Assembly: GCA_963836605.1 (NCBI GenBank)
Contig: CAWIKB010000011.1
Coordinates: 62,001 to 126,000 of the forward strand
Reading direction: 5' to 3'
DNA: 64,000 nt
DNA from: Bog-473 sp963836605
GTDB lineage: Bacteria > Actinomycetota > Acidimicrobiia > Acidimicrobiales > RAAP-2
Shown: one piece after another, positions 37,198 to 46,387 of the stretch
Layout: every line of letters starts with the position of its first letter
Numbering within the stretch: position 1 is the stretch's first letter
Translations under genes and position numbers: made by a program
The notes under the pieces: generated by a model
Databases searched by the model: none
What the model saw: only the letters and a program-made list of their open reading frames with translations
What the model was told of the DNA's origin: nothing

Positions 37198-38553
37198 CTA
37201 TTGCGGCCCGGCATCGTGTTTCCGGCCGACCGCCAACTCCCGTTTCGTACAGAGCTGGCGCAGGACCGCGCACAGCACAATCCGCGTTTCAGAAGGGTCG
37301 ATGACCTGGTCGACGTATCCCCGCTCAGCGGCCGGCCAGGGGTTCAAGAATGCATCCTCGTAGGCCGACTCCCGGTCGGAGCGCTCGCCGACGCCCGCCC
37401 CCCGGTGGAGGACCTGGACGGCGCCCGATGCCCCCATGACGGCGATCTCGGCGCCGGGCCAGGCCAGGCAGAGGTCGTTGCCTATGCCCCGGGAGTCCAT
37501 CACGATGTAGGCGCCCCCGAAGGCCTTGCGAAGGATCAAGCAGACGCGGGGCACGGTCGCCTGGGCGTAGGCGAAGGCCAATTCGGCGCCGTGGCGGATC
37601 ATCCCTCGCCATTCGAGGTTCTTGCCGGGTAGGAACCCCGGCGTGTCCACCATGGTCACCAGGGGGAGGTTGAACGAGTCGCAGAAGCGGACGAAGCGCG
37701 CGGCCTTCTGGGACGCGGCGATGTCCAGTGTCCCGGCCAGAATCCGCGGCTGGTTGGCCACCACGCCAACCGGGAGGCCGCCCAAGCGACACATCCCGGT
37801 GACGATCTGACCGGCCCAGCGCGCCCACAGCTCCCGGAAGACGCCGTCGTCGGCCACGGAGCGGATGACGTCTCGCACGTCGTAGGTGGCTGCCTTGCGG
37901 TCGGGTATGACGGCGAGCAGCTCGGGAGTGGCGCGCAGCGGCGGATCCGCCATGGAGGACACCGGTGGCAGCTCGTCGGTGTGGGACGGCAGGTACTCCA
38001 ACAACTCGGCGATGGAGCCCTCCACGTCATCGGATTCGACGGCGCACAGCCCGCTCGACGTCGCGTGCGCCGCGACACCGCCGAGCTGTTGCAAATCGAC
38101 CGCCACACCCGTGAACTCCTCCACCATCTGTGGGCCCGAGACGAAGGCGACCGCCTCGGAATTCATGACGACCAGGTCAGCCATGCCGAGCATGAGCGCC
38201 GGACCGGACACAACGGGCCCGGTGGCCGCCGCGATGACCGGGACGATCCCGCTGCACGTCGCGATGGCCGCGGCGGCGCGACCCCATCCGTGCAGGGCGG
38301 CGACCCCGTCTTGGACGTCGGCCCCGCTCGAGGCCACGATGAACACGAACGGGACGCCGAGGTGACGGGCCTGCTCGGCTGCTTCGGCGAGCCGCACGCC
38401 GTCGGCGTGGGTGATGGCACCCCGCCGCAGGGACGCCAGCGAGCGGGCGATGACGACGTTGCGACCACCCAGGCGGCCCACCACAGAGGTGACGGCACCG
38501 ACGGTGCCCTTGCCGACGTCAGTGGTATCGGCAACCTGTGCGCTCACTGTCAA
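37198..38553 (-). CDS. Acyl-CoA carboxylase beta (carboxyltransferase) subunit-like protein
   Basis: 451 residues, shorter than AccD-type subunits (about 520). Two crotonase-like halves: the N-terminal carboxybiotin side with VPFVFIVASSGADVQDGV and AATGPVVSGPALMLGMADL, and the C-terminal acyl-CoA side with VANQPRILAGTLDIAASQKAARF-type sequence, VDTPGFLPG and RKAFGGAYIVMDS. It would transfer CO2 from biotin to an acyl-CoA. No biotin carboxylase or carrier gene is nearby, and the short N-terminus leaves open a decarboxylase or accessory role. It lies downstream of moaC on the same strand. Confidence 0.82.
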   Translation of the reverse strand: MTVSAQVADTTDVGKGTVGAVTSVVGRLGGRNVVIARSLASLRRGAITHADGVRLAEAAEQARHLGVPFVFIVASSGADVQDGVAALHGWGRAAAAIATCSGIVPVIAAATGPVVSGPALMLGMADLVVMNSEAVAFVSGPQMVEEFTGVAVDLQQLGGVAAHATSSGLCAVESDDVEGSIAELLEYLPSHTDELPPVSSMADPPLRATPELLAVIPDRKAATYDVRDVIRSVADDGVFRELWARWAGQIVTGMCRLGGLPVGVVANQPRILAGTLDIAASQKAARFVRFCDSFNLPLVTMVDTPGFLPGKNLEWRGMIRHGAELAFAYAQATVPRVCLILRKAFGGAYIVMDSRGIGNDLCLAWPGAEIAVMGASGAVQVLHRGAGVGERSDRESAYEDAFLNPWPAAERGYVDQVIDPSETRIVLCAVLRQLCTKRELAVGRKHDAGPQ

Positions 38554-38629
38554 TGAATCTACTGACGCCGGGTCGGGCGGCCGAACGGGGGGCGGCCGCC
38601 AGAGGGCGGAACGGGCGAGGCTTGTGCTT

Positions 38630-39118
38630 TTAGGCCAACGTCTCTGGACGGCGCCAGGGACCCGAGCGCCCCCCGGACTTCTCCCAGAGGGCCACCTGGT
38701 CGATGGTCATGGTCCGGTCCGACGACTTGCACATGTCGTAGACGGTCAAGGCCGCCGTGGTGCACGCCGTCATGGCTTCCATCTCCACCCCGGTGCGATC
38801 GACCGTCTCGACCTGGGCCTCCACCTCGACGTAGTCGTCGCCGATGAAGAAATTCACCGCGATGGAGCCCACCAGGACGGGGTGGCACATCGGAATCATG
38901 TCGGCCGTCCGTTTGGCTGCCTGGATCCCGGCGATCCGCGCCGCAGCCAGCACGTCGCCCTTGGTGATGGCGTTGTTGGCCACCAGCGTCGTCGTCTCGG
39001 GCAGCATCGAGACCCGACAACGGGCCAGGGCACGGCGATGGGTCGGCTCACGGGGGGTGACGTCGACCATGCGAGCGCCGCCGAGCGGATCGAGATGGGC
39101 CAGGCTGCGTTCGGACAC
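38630..39118 (-). CDS. moaC: Cyclic pyranopterin monophosphate synthase (molybdenum cofactor)
   Basis: 162 residues, normal size. Conserved segments include MVDVTPREPTHRRALA, KGDVLAAARIAGIQAAKRT, the active-site MCHP loop, the VETVDRTGVEMEAMTA stretch and DMCKSSDR. It converts the MoaA product to cPMP. No other moa genes are in view. GTG start with TAGACT 9 nt upstream, so probably leaderless; a -10 for the divergent FmdB-like gene lies 60 bp away. Confidence 0.96.
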   Translation of the reverse strand: MSERSLAHLDPLGGARMVDVTPREPTHRRALARCRVSMLPETTTLVANNAITKGDVLAAARIAGIQAAKRTADMIPMCHPVLVGSIAVNFFIGDDYVEVEAQVETVDRTGVEMEAMTACTTAALTVYDMCKSSDRTMTIDQVALWEKSGGRSGPWRRPETLA

Positions 39119-39127
39119 GAAGCAACA

Positions 39128-39133
39128 GTCTAC
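39128..39133 (-). promoter_or_regulatory. Putative -10 hexamer (leaderless) for moaC
   Basis: TAGACT on the minus strand with a 9-nt spacer to GTG 39118. Confidence 0.45.
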
Positions 39134-39197
39134 GGCCTGGCCAGCCGTGGCACAGAATGTCGGGGCTCGGCCGATATCCGATTCCGGTCGGGTAGTA

Positions 39198-39224
39198 TTG
39201 GCAGTCGCAGGCTGAGAGTGCCAA
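39198..39224 (+). promoter_or_regulatory. CIRCE-like HrcA operator
   Basis: TTGGCAGTC - 9 nt - GAGTGCCAA. The arms pair at 8 of 9 positions and match the CIRCE consensus TTAGCACTC-N9-GAGTGCTAA at 7 of 9 and 8 of 9. A -10-like TAGTAT (39193-39198) directly abuts it, so HrcA bound here would block transcription of the FmdB/Ruc-like gene 23 bp downstream. The 9-nt spacer is exactly the CIRCE value. Confidence 0.8.
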
Positions 39225-39246
39225 CAAGCCGAGAAGAGGAGTCCAA

Positions 39247-39588
39247 TTGCCGACCTATGAATACGCCTGTACGGCGTGTGGGCACCGGCTCGATGCCGTC
39301 CAGTCCTTCACGGATGACCCGCTGACCGTCTGTCCCGAATGCGGCGGGGCACTGCGCAAGGTCTATGGGGCGGTGGGCATCGCCTTCAAGGGAAGCGGCT
39401 TCTACAAGACCGATTCCCGCGCCGGTAGCGCAACGTCCGGCGGGGCCACCAAGAAGGCCGACGACGGCGCCGGCACGTCGAGCGACACCAAGTCCGACAC
39501 GACGACCAAGACCGAGAGCCCCACACCGGCCTCGACCAACGGGAAGACCTCGAAGGAGGCCAAACCGGCGGCGTCGGCGGCGAGCTAA
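39247..39588 (+). CDS. FmdB-family zinc-ribbon protein, Ruc-like chaperone candidate
   Basis: 113 residues from TTG 39247, with GAAGAGGAG just upstream. A four-Cys zinc ribbon (C8, C11, C29, C32 in YACTACG and VCPECGG) is followed by a FKGSGFYKTD segment and a long disordered Thr/Ser/Lys/Asp tail. Mycobacterial Rv0991c (Ruc), a redox-regulated chaperone under HrcA control, has this size and layout. The CIRCE-like site upstream makes the same role likely here: an inducible heat- or oxidation-responsive chaperone. Function itself is inferred from homology and context. Confidence 0.87.
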   Translation: MPTYEYACTACGHRLDAVQSFTDDPLTVCPECGGALRKVYGAVGIAFKGSGFYKTDSRAGSATSGGATKKADDGAGTSSDTKSDTTTKTESPTPASTNGKTSKEAKPAASAAS

Positions 39589-39681
39589 AGCGCGTCACCG
39601 CAGCACGTCACCGCCCTCCTTCGCGGGAGACCGACCGGCCGGAGTGCGGCCTCCGAACCCTCCGTCCGGAGGCGCCCTGCC

Positions 39682-41043
39682 CTACTCGCCGCCGAGTTGC
39701 ATGTCGGCGATGGCCAGTGTCTGTCCCGCCGCCACCCCGGGCAGCCAGCGCAGGTCGCCCCCGATCTCGACCACCGACTGGAGCATCCGCTGCAGGGTCG
39801 AAGCCACGGTGACCTCTCTCACCGGCTCGGCCAATGCGCCGTCGCGGATCATGAGGCCCTCGGCACCCACGGAGAAGTCGCCACTCACCGGATTGACCCC
39901 CGAATGGATCCCGGTCACCGACTGGACGTAGAGGCCCTCGCCGACCGAGGCCAGGATCTCACCGGCGTCCTTGGTCCCGGGCTGAAGCACGAGCGCCCGG
40001 CAGCCGGCCGACGGGGTGCCCGCGAACCCCCCGCGCACGGCGGAACCCGTGGACCGGGTCTGGGCCCGACGGGCCGAGACCGTGTCGAAGACGAACATGC
40101 GCAACGTCCCGTCGGAGATCAGCACGTTGCGCCGGCAGGCCAATCCCTCCGCGTCATAGGCGGACGCGCTGAAGGCTCGCCGATCGGTGGGGTCGTCGGT
40201 CAACGTGACGGCTGCGTTGGCCACTGACTCGCCGACCCGACCGGCAAAGAACGACCGGCCTTTGACTACGGCTTCTCCCGAGAGCGCCGACGCCATCACG
40301 GAGAGCAGGGTGGAGACGACCCGGGGATCGAAGACGACGGTGCAGCGGCCCGATTGGGCCTTCTGGGCACCGAGAAGCCGGGTGGATCGCAGCACCGCGT
40401 CGTCCATGGCTTCTTCGGGCACGAGGTCGGCCGGTGACCGGCCCACGCTGAAGCCCGTCCCGGTCTGGGTGTCGGGCCCCTCCCCGGCAATGGCATCCAC
40501 CGAGATGAAGGCAGTCGTGCGGCGGGCGGACGATCGAATGCCGGTCGTCGAAGCCAGTGCCACTTCCGCCCTCTGGTCGGCGTAGTCCGCCGAGGAGACC
40601 TGGCGCACCTTGGGATCGGCCGCCCGGGTGGCCCGTTCGAGGTCGAGCGCCAGGGCGATCTTGTCCTCCAAGGGTGTGGCGGTGACACGCTCGTCCCACA
40701 GGTCGAGCTCGACCGCCGACGCGCCGTCCGGCTGGGCCAGGGCGACGTCGGGATCCGGCGTGGCGTAGCGGGCGTTGTCCCGGGCATCGGTCAGCGCGGC
40801 ATCGATCACGGCCGGCTCGAGCGAGCCGGCCCAGGCGAACCCCAACCGGCTCCCTTGCCCTTCGTCGCCCTCGAGGACGACGCGTATGCCCACTCCCGAG
40901 GAGTCGGCAGACGTCAGCGACTCCACGGCCCCCTCGTAGGCCCGCACCTCGGTGTCACTGCCCCGGACGACGTAGACCTCCATCCCCTCTCCGGGTCGGG
41001 CCCGCTCGACCACCGAGGAGGCCACACTCGCAAGATCGCTCAT
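39682..41043 (-). CDS. tldE: TldD/PmbA-family metalloprotease subunit TldE
   Basis: 453 residues from ATG 41043, whose codon overlaps the tldD stop (TGATG). It is the partner that lacks the zinc site: I see no HExxxH. Family features include SSGVGIRVV (about residue 52), ARYATPDPD, the C-terminal TGIHSGVNPVSGDFSVGAEG and final LQLGGE-like stretch. With TldD it forms a heterodimeric protease that trims unfolded peptides and matures some RiPPs such as microcin B17. No RiPP genes are evident here. Confidence 0.92.
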   Translation of the reverse strand: MSDLASVASSVVERARPGEGMEVYVVRGSDTEVRAYEGAVESLTSADSSGVGIRVVLEGDEGQGSRLGFAWAGSLEPAVIDAALTDARDNARYATPDPDVALAQPDGASAVELDLWDERVTATPLEDKIALALDLERATRAADPKVRQVSSADYADQRAEVALASTTGIRSSARRTTAFISVDAIAGEGPDTQTGTGFSVGRSPADLVPEEAMDDAVLRSTRLLGAQKAQSGRCTVVFDPRVVSTLLSVMASALSGEAVVKGRSFFAGRVGESVANAAVTLTDDPTDRRAFSASAYDAEGLACRRNVLISDGTLRMFVFDTVSARRAQTRSTGSAVRGGFAGTPSAGCRALVLQPGTKDAGEILASVGEGLYVQSVTGIHSGVNPVSGDFSVGAEGLMIRDGALAEPVREVTVASTLQRMLQSVVEIGGDLRWLPGVAAGQTLAIADMQLGGE

Positions 41044-42440
41044 CAGGCCGTACCCCCGAGCGTCACCCCGGTGATGCGCAGGGTGGCTTGGCCGCAGCCG
41101 ACGGGCACGCTCTGGCCGTCCTTGCCGCACGTTCCCGGCGTCATGTCGAAATCGTCGGCCACGGCGTCGATACGGCGGAGCACCTCGGGGCCGTTCCCGA
41201 TCAGGTTGGCGTCGCGCAGGGGCTCGGTGACGTGCCCATCCTCGATCAGGTAGGCCTCGGTGGTCCCGAACACGAAATCACCGGTGGCGGTGTTCACCTG
41301 GCCCCCGCCCAGCTTCTTGACGTACACGCCCGAAGGGGTCTGCGCCACGATCTCGTCCGCGTTGTCGGCGCCGGCCAGCAGGTAGGTGTTGGTCATGCGG
41401 ACCATCGGCAGGTGCTGGTAGCTCTGGCGCCGGCCGTTGCCCGACGACGTCCGTCCTTCCTTGCGGGCCCGCAGCCAGTCCCACATGTAGTCGGTCAGCA
41501 CCCCGTTCTCGATGAGGACGTTGCGCGCCGGCGCGCAGCCCTCGTCGTCGACGGCGAAGTTGCCCCATTCACCGGCCACCGTGCCGTCGTCGACCAGGGT
41601 GACCAGTGGGCTGGCCACCAGCTGCCCCACTTGACCGGTGTAGACCGAGGCGTCCTTGACGATGTGATCGGCCTCGAGCCCGTGCCCGCAGGCCTCGTGG
41701 AACAGGATGCCGCCGCTGCCGCCGGCCAGCACGATCGGCACCTCCCCCGAAGGGGCGGGGCGGGCCGAGAGTTTGGCCAGGGCCCGGCCGGCCGCGATGG
41801 AGGCGATGTCCTCCACGTTGTGCCGCGCAAAGATCTCATAGCCCTCGGTCCGGGCCAGCGATTCGTAGCCGGTCTGCATCCCGGTGTCGCCGTTGGCCAC
41901 GCAGACCACGTTGAAGCGGGTGCGGATCTGGTCGTCCTCGGCCAGCAGCCCTTCGGAGTTGGCGATCAGGATGCGGCGGCGGCTGTCGCCGTAGCCCACC
42001 TGCACCTGCACGATGGCGTCCCCGGACGCTCGGGCCGCTTCGTCGGCCCGGGTCAGCAGCTCCAGCTTGGCTGCCTTCTCCACCGATCCCGGCAGGACCC
42101 GGGCCCGGGCGGCGTGCGCGTCCGAGGCCCCGAGGGCGACCGTGTGCACCTTCCCTCCGCCCTGTCGAGCCACCGCCGCGGCCGCGGCGGCGGCCGAGAA
42201 GAGACCGGCCTCGCTCAGGTCGGCCGTGTGGGCGAACCCGGTCGTCTCCCCGTCGACCACCCGGATCCCCGCCCCCCGGGACCGCCCCGAGGAGAGCTCT
42301 TCAACCCGCCGGTCGTCCAGCGTGGCGCCCGAGGTGGCGCTGTCCTCGGCGAAGACCTCGGCCATCTCGCCGCCCCGGGCCAAGGCTGCGGCCAGGACGC
42401 GTTCAACGACGTCGGGCGCTATCAGGGAGGTGTCGGTCAC
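41043..42440 (-). CDS. tldD: TldD family zinc metalloprotease subunit
   Basis: 465 residues. The active-site helix HEACGHGLEADH (HExxxH, about residue 250) and later NTYLLAGADNADEI and GDFVFGTTEAYLIEDG are conserved. It supplies the catalytic zinc of the TldD-TldE protease and is translated with tldE. GTG start 42440; TACGAT on the minus strand 8 nt upstream suggests a leaderless transcript that shares its -10 bases with the divergent thioesterase promoter. Confidence 0.93.
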   Translation of the reverse strand: MTDTSLIAPDVVERVLAAALARGGEMAEVFAEDSATSGATLDDRRVEELSSGRSRGAGIRVVDGETTGFAHTADLSEAGLFSAAAAAAAVARQGGGKVHTVALGASDAHAARARVLPGSVEKAAKLELLTRADEAARASGDAIVQVQVGYGDSRRRILIANSEGLLAEDDQIRTRFNVVCVANGDTGMQTGYESLARTEGYEIFARHNVEDIASIAAGRALAKLSARPAPSGEVPIVLAGGSGGILFHEACGHGLEADHIVKDASVYTGQVGQLVASPLVTLVDDGTVAGEWGNFAVDDEGCAPARNVLIENGVLTDYMWDWLRARKEGRTSSGNGRRQSYQHLPMVRMTNTYLLAGADNADEIVAQTPSGVYVKKLGGGQVNTATGDFVFGTTEAYLIEDGHVTEPLRDANLIGNGPEVLRRIDAVADDFDMTPGTCGKDGQSVPVGCGQATLRITGVTLGGTA

Positions 42441-42446
42441 GGGCGG

Positions 42447-42454
42447 TATCGTAA
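42447..42454. promoter_or_regulatory. Overlapping divergent -10 elements (TATCGTAA)
   Basis: On the plus strand TATCGT (42447-42452) lies 7 nt before GTG 42460. On the minus strand TACGAT (42454-42449) lies 8 nt before GTG 42440. The 19-bp gap therefore seems to serve two leaderless promoters that share four base pairs, so only one could be opened at a time. Confidence 0.5.
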
Positions 42455-42459
42455 TCGTC

Positions 42460-42906
42460 GTGTCTCAATCCTCCTCCCAGCAGCTGGCACCGGCCGTCGG
42501 GCATCCGCCGCACACCGGCCTCTCCGCGCAGGTGGAGCTCACCGTCGGGCCCGAGGACACGGCCGAGCACTTCCGCTCGGGTGACGTCCCGGTGCTGGCC
42601 ACGCCCCGGCTGCTGGCGCTGTGCGAGGAGGCGACCTGCCGGGCCACCGACGGGCACCTGACCTCGGCCCAGTCCAGCGTGGCCACGCGGGTGCAGTTCG
42701 ATCACCTGGCCCCGGTGGCCGTGGGCCGGGTGATCCTGGCAGAGGCCACGCTGGTCAAGGTGGAGGGCCGGCGGCTCACGTTCAAGGTCTCGGCCGCCCG
42801 CCTCGAAGGTGACGGGGGAGGCTTGGTCGCCGCCGGTCGAGTCACCCGGGTGGTGGTCGACGAGGCCGCCTTCTTGGCCAAGGCCGGCGCCACCGGCGCG
42901 TCCTGA
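42460..42906 (+). CDS. Hotdog thioesterase, fluoroacetyl-CoA thioesterase (FlK)-like
   Basis: 148 residues from GTG 42460. One hotdog domain: GLSAQVELTVGPEDTAEHF, the conserved VLATPRLLALCEEATCRA helix with an active-site Glu, and VATRVQFDHLAPVAVG with the His expected for FlK-type enzymes. It probably hydrolyses a short acyl-CoA. It begins 19 bp from divergent tldD and ends 53 bp before an MFS gene that may be co-transcribed. Confidence 0.82.
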   Translation: MSQSSSQQLAPAVGHPPHTGLSAQVELTVGPEDTAEHFRSGDVPVLATPRLLALCEEATCRATDGHLTSAQSSVATRVQFDHLAPVAVGRVILAEATLVKVEGRRLTFKVSAARLEGDGGGLVAAGRVTRVVVDEAAFLAKAGATGAS

Positions 42907-42959
42907 CCGGCCCACCGGCGACGTCGACCGGGCGGGAAGCCCTGGTCGGCGCCGGACCC

Positions 42960-44102
42960 GTGGTGGTGTCGTTCGCCACCTTCGGACTCTTCTGGGGCAG
43001 TTGGGCCGTCATGGTCTACGACATCCAGCGCACCTTCGGGCTCAACGACGCCGAGCTGGGCGTCCTCCTGGCCGTGGCCGTCGGGGTCTCCGGCGTCTCG
43101 AGCGCGGTCATGGCGCATCTGGCCGCCCGGGTCGGGGCACGCCGGCTCCTGTGGATCGCCCTGCTCGCCTGGTCCGGGCTGCTCATCCTCCCCAGCGTCG
43201 CCCAGACGAAGTGGGAATTCGCCGGTGCCATGATCCTGGTCGAGATCGCAGGCGGCAGTATCGACACCGCCATGAACGCGGAGGCGTCGCACCGCCTGAT
43301 CGGCAATCCGGCCGCGTTGGTCCGCTTCCATGCGCTCTTCAACACCGGCGCGCTGGTGGGGGCCGCCCTGGCCGGCATCGTGCTGCACGCCGGGCTCTCG
43401 TGGCGCTGGATCTGGCCCGGCGTCGCCGTCGTTGCGCTGGCGGTGGGGATATGGGCCCTGGTGGAGGACAACGGGACCGCCATGGACCGCACCACCTCCG
43501 ACGGGGTCGACCGGGCCGGGCACCCGCTCCGGCGATTGCGCCGGGACGGGCTCCTCGTGCTGCTGTTCGTCTTCGCCCTGGCCGAGGTCACCGAGGGCGG
43601 CGTCGACACCTGGGGCGTGCTCTTCCTGCGCAATCACCTGGCCACCGGCGTGCTGCTGGGCGCCGGTGCGTACGTGGTGGGCCAGTCCGTGGCCGCGACC
43701 ACGCGAGGCGCCGGCGGCACGTTGTTCGGTCGCCTGTCGGCCCGCCACGCGCTCATCGTGGGCGGCTGTGTGGCCGGGGGCGGCATCTTGCTCGAATCGG
43801 TCTCGCCGCTGGCCGGACTGGCCGCCCTCGGGCTGGCGTTGGGTGCGGGCGGGGCCTCGCTGTTCTGGCCTCTGGTCATGAGCACGGTCAGCAGCCGGTC
43901 CAGCCAGGTGGTGAGCGCGGTGGGGGCCTTCACCGCGGCGGGGTACATCGGGTGGGTGGCCGGCGCGCCGGTGGTGGGTTGGGTGTCGCAGACCTACGGG
44001 CCGCCACGTGGGCTGCAGGTGCTGGCGGTCACCGCGTTGGCGGTGGCGCTGGTCTCGTTCCTACGCACCGAGCGCAAGCCCACCGCCGCCGGCACGGAGT
44101 AA
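42960..44102 (+). CDS. MFS transporter
   Basis: 380 residues with about 12 hydrophobic segments, for example VVSFATFGLFWGSWAVMV at the start and the loop LAARVGARRLLW between helices 2 and 3 (a variant of MFS motif A). GTG 42960 is the first usable start; the same frame is open back to a CTGA overlap with the thioesterase stop, and residues upstream (REALVGAGP) look conserved, so the true start may be earlier. Substrate unknown. It directly precedes dxs. Confidence 0.85.
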   Translation: MVVSFATFGLFWGSWAVMVYDIQRTFGLNDAELGVLLAVAVGVSGVSSAVMAHLAARVGARRLLWIALLAWSGLLILPSVAQTKWEFAGAMILVEIAGGSIDTAMNAEASHRLIGNPAALVRFHALFNTGALVGAALAGIVLHAGLSWRWIWPGVAVVALAVGIWALVEDNGTAMDRTTSDGVDRAGHPLRRLRRDGLLVLLFVFALAEVTEGGVDTWGVLFLRNHLATGVLLGAGAYVVGQSVAATTRGAGGTLFGRLSARHALIVGGCVAGGGILLESVSPLAGLAALGLALGAGGASLFWPLVMSTVSSRSSQVVSAVGAFTAAGYIGWVAGAPVVGWVSQTYGPPRGLQVLAVTALAVALVSFLRTERKPTAAGTE

Positions 44103-44115
44103 CCTGAGGCCGACG

Positions 44116-46117
44116 ATGATCCTCCAGAGCATTGAGACACCGGCCGACATCAAGGCCCTCAGCCAAGAGCAGTTGACCGAACTGGCCGAGGAGATCCGCA
44201 CCTTCATCGTCGACACCGTGACCACCACCGGTGGGCACCTGGGCTCGAATCTCGGTGCGGTCGAGCTCACCTTGGCCGTGCATCGCGTCTTCGATTCGCC
44301 GCGCGACGTCGTGTTGTGGGACACCGGCCATCAGGCCTACGTGCACAAGCTCCTGACCGGGCGGCGCTTCGGGTTCAAGACGCTCAAGCAGGCCGGCGGC
44401 ATGTCGGGCTACCCCAACCGGGCCGAATCAGAACACGACTGGATCGAGAACAGTCACGCATCGACCGCGCTGTCCTATGCCCACGGACTGGCCAATGCCT
44501 TCGCGCTGGGCGGCGACTCCGGCGAACGCAAGGTCATCGCCGTCGTGGGCGACGGCGCGCTCGACCGGGGGCATGGCCTACGAGGCCCTCAACAATCTCG
44601 GGCATTCGGGGTGTCCGGTGGTGGTCGTGCTCAACGACAACGGGCGCTCCTACGCGCCGACGGTGTCGCACCTCTCCCAGAGCCTGACCAGCCTGCGTCT
44701 CAATCCGACCTACACCCAGACGCGGCGTCGGTTGCAGAACCGGCTGCGCGGCCTGCCCGCCTTCGGCTCCCTGGCCTACACCGGTGTGCATTCGGTCACC
44801 AGCGCGCTGCGTGAGATGGTGGCGCCCCACACCTTCTTCGAAGCACTCGGCGTGCGCTACGCCGGCCCCATCGACGGCCACGACATCGACCTCATGGAGC
44901 AGGCCTTCGCGCACGCGGCCGAGTGGGACGGCCCGATCGTGGTGCACGTCATCACCCAGAAGGGCCGCGGCTACGCCCCGGCCGAGGAGGACGACATCCA
45001 ACGCCTCCACGACGTCAAGGCCATCAAGCCCCTCGCCCTCGACAACACCATCGGCAGTTCCGCCGGAGTGGCCGTGGGTGGTTCCGCCGGAGCCGACGCC
45101 GGCGGCGTGGCATCCCCCGGCTCCAACCCCGAGTCCGAGATCGACCACTCGCCCCAGCGAGCGGCCACCTACGGCGATGCCTTCACCCGGGCCATCCTGG
45201 CCGCGGCAGAGGACGACGAACGTATCGTGGCCCTCACGGCCGCCATGCCCGGGCCGACCGGGCTGCTGCCTTTCCAGGCTCGCTTCCCCGACCGCTTCTT
45301 CGACGTCGGCATCGCCGAACAGCACGAAGTCACCTCGGCGGCCGGCATGGCCATGGGGGGGATCCGCCCGGTGGTGGCGGTGTACTCGACCTTCTTCAGC
45401 CGTGCCTTCGACCAGGCCAACCTCGACGTCGGCCTGCACCGCGCCCCCGTCGTCTTCGTCCTCGACCGGGCCGGGATCACCGGCGACGACGGGCCGAGCC
45501 ATCACGGCATTCTCGACCTCGCTCTGGCCCTCGCTATTCCCGGCATGACGGTCTTCGCGCCCTCGGCCGCCGAGGAGGTGGGCCCGATGCTCAACGTGGC
45601 GCTGACCCTCTCCGGGCCGTCCACCATCCGCTTCCCCAAGAGCGTGCCCCGCCACATCGAAGAGCACGAGGTGGGTTCGGGCCTGACCGCGCGCCAGCTG
45701 CGTGAGGGCGACGGGTCGGTGTGCCTGCTCGGGGTGGGCAAAATGGTCGAGGCCTGCGTCGACGCCGCCGAGGAATTGGCTCTCGAGGGCACCGAAGCCA
45801 CGGTGTGGGACGTACGCGTGGTGTCGCCCCCTGACGCCGACATGCTGGCCGACGCGGCCCGCCATGAGCTGGTCGTCACCGCCGAAGACGGCGTGCGCCA
45901 CGGTGGCGCCGGCGCCTTCCTGCTCGATGCCATGTCGGCCGCCACCGACTCGCTCGGCGCTCCGGGACCGAGGACACGAATCCTCGGGGTGCCCCGGGAG
46001 TACATCGCTCAGGGAAAGGCGGCGGACATTCTGGTCAGCCTCGGGCTCAGTGGCGCCGGCATCGCGGAGAGCGTGCGCCGAGCGCAGCACGCCGTGGCCG
46101 GCCCACCGCCGCGCTAG
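44116..46117 (+). CDS. dxs: 1-deoxy-D-xylulose-5-phosphate synthase (apparent frameshift)
   Basis: About 666 residues after correction. The N-terminal part has GGHLGSNLGAVELTLAVH, WDTGHQAYVHKLLTGR and the ThDP motif GDGAL. One extra base near 44563 (CTCGAC) breaks the frame; GGMAYEALNNLGHSG continues in the next frame. The rest includes DGHDID, AEQHEVTSAAGMA, the DRAGITGDDGPSHHG loop and a normal C-terminus ending HAVAGPPPR. A Gly/Ala/Ser-rich insert (about 45 residues) lies between the first two domains. It starts the MEP isoprenoid pathway, normally essential, so an error in the sequence is more likely than a dead gene. Confidence 0.92.
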
Positions 46118-46285
46118 GACGCCCCAGAGACCATCGCTCGAACGCATCGGGCTTCCCGAGCGCCCGGCTCGGCAGCGAGGCCGGCCCGCACTCCCCACGG
46201 GCTCGGGTGCACACCGAACGTTCATAGAACCGTCACCGCCAGTTTCCCTCCAGGCCACATCTTTCGCAGACCTTTGGCGCACCTC

Positions 46286-46291
46286 TACAAT
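46286..46291 (+). promoter_or_regulatory. Strong -10 hexamer before leader ORF
   Basis: TACAAT, close to the TATAAT consensus, lies 6 nt before ATG 46298. The remaining 168 bp between dxs and this site shows nothing I can identify. Confidence 0.6.
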
Positions 46292-46297
46292 CCGACC

Positions 46298-46387
46298 ATG
46301 GTGAAGGGCGGACGCGGGCGGAGGACCCCTCACCGACACCCAGCGCGACGACACCACCGGGGATCTTTCGGTCGGAGGATCAGGTGA
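46298..46387 (+). CDS. Leaderless Arg/His-rich leader peptide ORF
   Basis: 29 codons. The peptide (MVKGGRGRRTPHRHPARRHH, then RGSFGRRIR) has 10 Arg and 4 His. It starts 6 nt after a good TACAAT hexamer, so it would be translated from a leaderless mRNA. Its TGA at 46385-46387 overlaps the GTG (46384) of the next gene in a GTGA arrangement. Three Arg codons are AGG and three CGA, likely uncommon in this genome. A regulatory leader sensing arginine supply or ribosome stalling is possible; a fortuitous ORF is the alternative. Confidence 0.45.
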   Translation: MVKGGRGRRTPHRHPARRHHRGSFGRRIR

